Shown here piece by piece: positions 60,104-64,000 of a stretch of DNA of 64,000 nt. A program made the position numbers and the translations under genes. The stretch is from the NCBI RefSeq assembly GCF_014203155.1, contig NZ_JACHIK010000006.1, positions 62,001 to 126,000 on the forward strand, read 5' to 3'. The stretch's first letter is position 1, and each line of letters begins with the position of its first letter. The notes under the pieces were generated by a model. It searched no databases. It had not been told where the DNA came from and saw only the letters and a program-made list of their open reading frames with translations. Source of the DNA: Shinella fusca. GTDB taxonomy: Bacteria; Pseudomonadota; Alphaproteobacteria; Rhizobiales; Rhizobiaceae.

Positions 60104-60259
60104 CTAAGGCCGGATCAGCACCGTCAGCATCATCAGCACGATGGCAAGGACGGCGATCTTCCAGAAATCGGCACGGCGGCGCAGGCCCGGCAGGCCGATA
60201 GGCCGGATGACGTGCAGCAGCATGGCGGCGAGCAGGAGGGCGGGAAGGATTTTCGACAT
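60104..60259 (-). CDS. Small membrane protein, 51 aa
   Basis: From ATG 60259: MSKILPALLLAAMLLHVIRP and IAVLAIVLMMLTVLIRP are two hydrophobic segments joined by a basic loop (GLPGLRRRADF). ACAGGAAGG lies upstream; the frame is open to 60349 without a better start. Function unknown. Divergent from the MFS transporter. Confidence 0.7.
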   Translation of the reverse strand: MSKILPALLLAAMLLHVIRPIGLPGLRRRADFWKIAVLAIVLMMLTVLIRP

Positions 60260-60400
60260 GACGGCCCTTCCTGTCACACCGCGGACAATTTTCCAAGCGA
60301 TCAGCGCCGGATCTGAAAATCGTGCCTTCGACACCTTTCCATCTGGCAATCGTCAACAGGTGCGCTATTCCTTTGCCATTGGCGAAACTGCGGAAAACCC

Positions 60401-61672
60401 ATGCGAAAAAACCTCATATCCGTCTTCGCGCTTCTGACGGGCACGCTGTTCCTGTTCCTCGGCAACGGCCTGCACGGCCTTCTCCTGCCGATGCGCGGCG
60501 CCTTCGAGGGATATGCGACGACGATGCTCGGCCTGCTCGGCACGTCCTGGGCGACGGGCTTCGTGCTCGGCTGCCTCATGGCGCCCACCATCGTCAAGCG
60601 CATCGGCCATGTCCGCGCCTTTTCCGGTTTCGCCGCGCTGATCGCCATCATCGCCCTTCTGACGGGCATGCTGGTCGATCCCTTCTGGTGGATCGCGCTG
60701 CGCGCCGTCACCGGCTTTTCCATCGCCGGCACGTCGATGATCATCGAAAGCTGGCTCAACGAGCGGGCGACCAACGAGAGCCGCGGCCTCATCTTCTCGC
60801 TCTACATCGCCATCACGCTGATCGGCACGGTCGGCGGCCAGATGACGGTGGCGCTCGGCGACGTGACGACGCCGCTGCTCTTCATGCTGGCCGGCATCCT
60901 CTATTGCCTCGCCATGCTGCCGACGACGCTCTCCACCGCGGCTTCGCCGCAGCCGCTCAAGCAGGTGAAGCTCGATATCCCGGCGCTTTACCGCACCTCG
61001 CCCATCGCCTGCGTCGGCATCATGCTGATCGGCATCGCCAACGGCGCCTTCGGCACGCTCGGCGCGGTGTTCGGCGCCAATGCCGGCCTTTCCTCCGGCA
61101 CCATCGCCGTGATGATGAGCTCGGCGATCTTCGCCGGCGCCGTCATGCAGCTCCCGGCCGGCCGCGTCTCGGACCGGGTGGACCGCCGCCTCGTGCTGGC
61201 GGTGTTGGCGGCCGTCGCCGCGGCGGCGGGTCTTTCGCTCTTCGTCTTCCAGCCGGCCTCGGTGGCGGTGCTCCTGACGCTTACCGCGGTCTACGGCGCG
61301 ACGGCCAACGCGCTCTATCCGATCGCCGTCTCGCATGCCAACGACTTCGCCAGCCCCGAGGACTTCGTGAAGGTCTCCGGCGGCCTCCTGCTGCTTTACG
61401 GCATCGGCACGATCATCGGCCCGACGCTCGGCGGCCCGATCATGTCGGCGGTCGGCCCCTATGCGCTCTTCATGGTGACCTGCTGGGCGCATATCCTCAT
61501 CACCGCCTATGCCATCATCCGCAGCCGCCGGCGCGCCGCGAAGCCCGCGGACATGCGCGATGCCTACACCACCATCAACCCCGGCACGCTCACCACGCCG
61601 GAAAGCCTTCAGCTTTCGCCGCGCGCCCAGCCGCAGGCCGCCGACGAGCAACAGGAGGAACGGACGGAATGA
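60401..61672 (+). CDS. MFS transporter
   Basis: 423 residues with 12 predicted membrane segments (NLISVFALLTGTLFLFLGNG first, then repeated 20-residue hydrophobic blocks). Cytoplasmic motif A is in the second-half (GRVSDRVDRRLVLAVL). The N-terminal half resembles the YcaD/ sugar-efflux type of MFS; the substrate cannot be named. The C-terminal tail (about 380-423) is polar, Ala/Gln-rich. The stop overlaps the DUF1192 start. Confidence 0.9.
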   Translation: MRKNLISVFALLTGTLFLFLGNGLHGLLLPMRGAFEGYATTMLGLLGTSWATGFVLGCLMAPTIVKRIGHVRAFSGFAALIAIIALLTGMLVDPFWWIALRAVTGFSIAGTSMIIESWLNERATNESRGLIFSLYIAITLIGTVGGQMTVALGDVTTPLLFMLAGILYCLAMLPTTLSTAASPQPLKQVKLDIPALYRTSPIACVGIMLIGIANGAFGTLGAVFGANAGLSSGTIAVMMSSAIFAGAVMQLPAGRVSDRVDRRLVLAVLAAVAAAAGLSLFVFQPASVAVLLTLTAVYGATANALYPIAVSHANDFASPEDFVKVSGGLLLLYGIGTIIGPTLGGPIMSAVGPYALFMVTCWAHILITAYAIIRSRRRAAKPADMRDAYTTINPGTLTTPESLQLSPRAQPQAADEQQEERTE

Positions 61673-61857
61673 GCCTCTTCGACGACGACCGCCCCGCAAA
61701 AAAGACCGCGCACGAGATCGGCAGCGACCTGTCGCTGCTTTCGGTGGACGAGCTTTCCGCGCGAATAGCCCTCCTCAAGGAAGAGATCGCCCGGCTGGAG
61801 GCGGAAAAGGTCAAGAAGGGCGCGAGCCGTTCGGCGGCCGAAAGCCTGTTTCGCTGA
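61669..61857 (+). CDS. DUF1192 small protein
   Basis: 62 residues (MSLFDDDRPAKKTAHEIGSD, then LLSVDELSARIALLKEEIAR and EAEKVKKGASRSAAESLFR), matching DUF1192. It overlaps the MFS stop codon in an ATGA junction; GGACGGA is upstream. Function unknown. Confidence 0.9.
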   Translation: MSLFDDDRPAKKTAHEIGSDLSLLSVDELSARIALLKEEIARLEAEKVKKGASRSAAESLFR

Positions 61858-61904
61858 TCGGGACTGGCCGAAAAGGCACAGGCGCGGGCAAAAAGGCAAT
61901 AAAG

Positions 61905-61919
61905 TTAACCGGCCATTAA
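61905..61919. promoter_or_regulatory. CtrA-type box 1
   Basis: TTAACCGGCCATTAA: TTAA-N7-TTAA, the full CtrA half-site pair, 48 bases after the DUF1192 stop and upstream of a terminated region without an ORF. Confidence 0.65.
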
Positions 61920-61929
61920 GCCTTATACC

Positions 61930-62041
61930 TTATTACTTGCCTATCCGGTCCTTCCGGATTCAGACATTTTCGCCGCTTGGGGAATCGGTCTGATTTTCTC
62001 CCTGTTTTACCTTGAGAGCCGCTTTCCGCGGCTCTTTTTTT
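61930..62041 (+). ncRNA. Candidate small RNA under a CtrA-type box
   Basis: A region of about 110 nt between CtrA box 1 and a strong terminator (GAGAGCCGC-TTTC-GCGGCTC followed by TTTTTTTG, 62014-62041). It has no ATG frame of note. A CCGGTCCTTCCGG stem lies near its start, and pyrimidine-rich CTCCC-type loops resemble those of rhizobial trans-acting sRNAs. Identity unknown; transcription itself is inferred. Confidence 0.5.
62014..62041 (+). terminator. Intrinsic terminator of the candidate sRNA
   Basis: GAGAGCCGC-TTTCC-GCGGCTC followed by seven T. Confidence 0.85.
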
Positions 62042-62088
62042 GTTTGCCGGCGGCGCGCGGAAAGGGTGTCCCGAAAGAATTGTGGAGA

Positions 62089-62103
62089 TTAACCCTTTCT
62101 TAA
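62089..62103. promoter_or_regulatory. CtrA-type box 2, upstream of rcdA
   Basis: TTAACCCTTTCTTAA: TTAA-N7-TTAA, 119 bases before the rcdA start. Confidence 0.65.
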
Positions 62104-62221
62104 GAATGCCCTTGCGCGAATTAGGTTATGGGATCATCCTCAAGACATAGATCGGTCACCTGGAACACCTCGGGCCGTGTATCCGTTACCTGCAAGTCAT
62201 GCGTTCAACAGGGATGAAACC

Positions 62222-62740
62222 ATGTCCGAAAGAGGATTGAATACCGTCAGCTTCGCTGGCCACGTTGCGTCGTCGGCGCAGTTCAAGTCCCTGTACGCAG
62301 AGGGCATGGGTCTGGTCGAGGAAACGGCGAGCTATCTCGACGGTGTCGGCCGGCAGGCCTCCAAGGTTCTTCCGCGCATGGCTTCGGTGCTCTATGCGGC
62401 CGAATCGATGCGGCTGACCACCCGCCTGATGCAGATGGCCTCCTGGCTGCTGCTCCAGCGCGCCGTCAACAACGGCGAGATGAGCCGCGACCAGGTGCTT
62501 TCGGAAAAGAGCAAGGTGCGCCTCGACAGCTTCAACGTCGACAAGACCGCGCCCGGCTGGAACGACCTGCCGGAAGCCTTCCGCGACCTCATCGAGCGCT
62601 CGCTACGCCTGCAGAACCGCATCGCGCTCCTCGACCGCGAGATCTACCGTCCGCAGGACGTCCAGACCTTCCAGCCGGACAACGAGAACAGCGTCAAGGC
62701 CCAGCTCAACCTGTTGCAGACGGCGTTCGGGAACAACTGA
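62222..62740 (+). CDS. rcdA: RcdA (DUF1465), ClpXP/CpdR adaptor for CtrA degradation
   Basis: 172 residues from ATG 62222 (MSERGLNTVSFAGHVASSAQ); the frame is open to 62177. All-helical with the DUF1465/RcdA core FKSLYAEGMGLVEETASYLD, SMRLTTRLMQMASWLLLQRA and VRLDSFNVDKTAPGWNDLPE. In Caulobacter RcdA, together with CpdR and PopA, brings CtrA to ClpXP at the cell pole. It is preceded by a CtrA-type box, implying negative feedback. Terminator follows. Confidence 0.9.
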   Translation: MSERGLNTVSFAGHVASSAQFKSLYAEGMGLVEETASYLDGVGRQASKVLPRMASVLYAAESMRLTTRLMQMASWLLLQRAVNNGEMSRDQVLSEKSKVRLDSFNVDKTAPGWNDLPEAFRDLIERSLRLQNRIALLDREIYRPQDVQTFQPDNENSVKAQLNLLQTAFGNN

Positions 62741-62769
62741 GCGGCACGCATAGGTATGAGTTGATGACG

Positions 62770-62793
62770 ACCCGGCTTCGGCCGGGTTTTTTG
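62770..62793 (+). terminator. Intrinsic terminator after rcdA
   Basis: CCCGG-CTTCGG-CCGGG followed by TTTTTTGTTG. Confidence 0.9.
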
Positions 62794-62817
62794 TTGGGTG
62801 CGGGGTGCCCTTGAAAC

Positions 62818-62956
62818 GAAGACCCTCTCTGCCTGCCGGCATCTCCCCCACAAGGGGGGGGGGGAAGGCTGGCAGCACGCTTTTCCCTCGATTTTTGAAC
62901 GCCGAGCGTGCCGCGCGTTAAGTCCCTCCCCCTTGTGGGGAGGGGTTGGGGAGGGG
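62818..62956 (-). repeat. Dispersed palindromic intergenic element, family B, copy 2
   Basis: Reverse-oriented match to 2268-2404, including the AACGCCGAGCGTGCCGCGCG core and both terminal palindromes; a run of nine G in place of CTCCGC is the main difference. Confidence 0.85.
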
Positions 62957-62997
62957 ACTTGATCAAGCGCGATTGCGTTCGCCGTGGGATATAGGCA

Positions 62998-63021
62998 ACA
63001 AAAAACCCGGCCGAAGCCGGG
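62998..63021 (-). terminator. Intrinsic terminator after rpmE
   Basis: Leftward CCCGG-CTTCGG-CCGGG followed by TTTTTTGTTG, identical in stem and tail to the rcdA terminator. Confidence 0.9.
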
Positions 63022-63049
63022 TTTCTGAAATTCGTCCGAAGCGGGCGGC

Positions 63050-63271
63050 TTAGAGGCCGAGGCCTTCGAAGCGCTTCTTGAACTTGGAGACGCGGCCGCC
63101 GCGGTCCATGAGCTGCTGGTTGCCGCCCGTCCAGGCCGGATGGGACTTCGGGTCGATTTCCAGGTTCATCGTCGCGCCTTCCGAACCCCAGGTAGAGCGG
63201 GTTTCGTACTCGGTGCCGTCGGTCATGACGACCTTGATCGTGTGGTATGCGGGATGAATATCAGCCTTCAT
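63050..63271 (-). CDS. rpmE: 50S ribosomal protein L31
   Basis: 73 residues from ATG 63271 ([20 protein letters not shown]), ending [14 protein letters not shown]. The four zinc Cys of the C+ form are absent, so this is the Zn-free form. It is a lone gene, divergent from an ABC exporter, the normal rhizobial arrangement. Confidence 0.96.
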   Translation of the reverse strand: MKADIHPAYHTIKVVMTDGTEYETRSTWGSEGATMNLEIDPKSHPAWTGGNQQLMDRGGRVSKFKKRFEGLGL

Positions 63272-63462
63272 GACAACTTTCCTGCCTGTTCCGGGGGCCA
63301 TTTGTCGCAACCGATTGCGACAGGGCGGCCAAAGACGTAAATGAAGCCGCGGCCGGTCGGACCTGCGGCTTCCCAATTCGATGGCGAGCCTATACATGAA
63401 GGCCGTCTGGATAACAAGAGCCGAAAGACAATTCGTGCCGCAAGGCGCTGGAAACGGGGGTA

Positions 63463-64000
63463 TGGTGTCCACAGACAGACAGACAGTCGCGGCGGAGAAA
63501 ACAGCGCGCCGCAGCATTCGCCCCCTCGGCCGGCTCGGCCCCTATCTCCGACGGTATCGCGGCCTCGTCGTCGGCGCCCTCGTCGCCCTCGTGCTCGCCG
63601 CTGTCACGACGCTCGTGCTGCCGGTCGCCGTGCGGCGGATGATCGACCACGGCTTCTCCAGCGCGGATGCCGGCTTCATCAACACGTATTTCACGATGCT
63701 CTTCGTGCTGGCGGGCCTGCTCGCGCTGGCGAGCGCCATGCGCTACTATTTCGTCATCACGCTCGGCGAGCGCATCGTGGCGGACCTGCGCCGCGAGGTC
63801 TTCGCCCATGTGACGAAGCTCTCGCCCGCCTTCTTCGACGTCAACCAGTCCGGCGAGATCGTCTCGCGGCTGACGGCCGACACGACGCAGATCAAGTCCG
63901 CCGTCGGCGCCACCGCCTCGGTCGCCCTGCGCAACCTCATCCTGTGTCTCGGGGCCATCGCCATGATGGTCTATACGAGCCCCAAGCTCTCCAGCCTCGT
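63463..64000 (+). CDS. ABC exporter (MsbA/Lipid-A type), N-terminal part, cut by window edge
   Basis: ATG 63463 (GTG 63466 also possible; GGGGG is close upstream). About 179 codons visible: a basic N-terminal tail ([20 protein letters not shown]), then type-I exporter membrane segments ([40 protein letters not shown]) and the coupling-helix motif [20 protein letters not shown]. The ATPase half is beyond the edge. In rhizobia this gene is next to rpmE. The cargo is unknown. Confidence 0.9.

Overview
The window reads as a stretch of the main chromosome of a Rhizobiaceae member (Rhizobium/Ensifer/Shinella-like alphaproteobacterium). The evidence is the high GC content, homospermidine synthase, a CpdR/RcdA/GapR/CtrA-box cell-cycle set, an MmgR (suhB-motif) small RNA beside hisN, a ROSE-type RNA thermometer before an hsp20 gene, 6S RNA beside zapA, Brucella-type Omp10, many rhizobial DUF proteins, and dispersed palindromic intergenic elements. 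The assignment rests on gene content and motifs recognised by eye; no database search was run. No phage, transposase, rRNA or CRISPR array was seen. One tRNA, tRNA-Val(GAC), is present.

Layout. 1-13.8 kb: the start of a transglutaminase-like protein, a VOC protein, a DUF899 protein and ilvD, all leftward. Then come an unusual GntR regulator with two DNA-binding domains, a small VOC protein, a DgoR-like regulator with dgoD (galactonate catabolism), a small lipoprotein, an NCS2 purine/pyrimidine permease, tRNA-Val, cpdR, an N-formylglutamate amidohydrolase, the MmgR sRNA, hisN and an alpha/beta hydrolase. 13.8-31.7 kb: a thermosensor-controlled hsp20, threonine aldolase, gltB-gltD (glutamate synthase), DUF459 and MltB-type cell-wall proteins, galU, an outer-membrane barrel, kdsD-like sugar-phosphate isomerase, an NfeD/SPFH pair and hemH. 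31.7-48.3 kb: a 5'-nucleotidase fused to LysM, omp10, hss, pabC-pabB, pepF, a sigma-54 response regulator, a DUF882 cell-wall protein, gapR, DUF1244, a second N-formylglutamate amidohydrolase, DUF1036-pyk, a TPR protein and rpmJ. 48.4-64 kb: purE-purK, two DUF465 proteins, an ArsR regulator, a TauE exporter, a ThiE-like protein, a Sel1 protein, 6S RNA-zapA-DUF4164, tkt-gap-pgk, a 24-codon micro-ORF with its own terminator, an MFS transporter with DUF1192, a candidate sRNA with a CtrA box, rcdA, rpmE and the start of an ABC exporter.

How the parts connect. Central metabolism (pyk, tkt, gap, pgk, gltBD, ilvD, purEK, hisN, pabBC) dominates. A second theme is cell-cycle control: CpdR and RcdA, two adaptors of ClpXP-mediated CtrA turnover in Caulobacter, are both present, and the region before rcdA carries two TTAA-N7-TTAA CtrA-type boxes. 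A third theme is RNA-level control: ROSE, MmgR, 6S, a possible riboswitch before the NCS2 permease, and two candidate small transcripts.

The most unusual object is a 152-bp perfect-hairpin repeat lying inside the pabC reading frame. It adds 51 in-frame codons, and an almost identical copy sits between gap and pgk.
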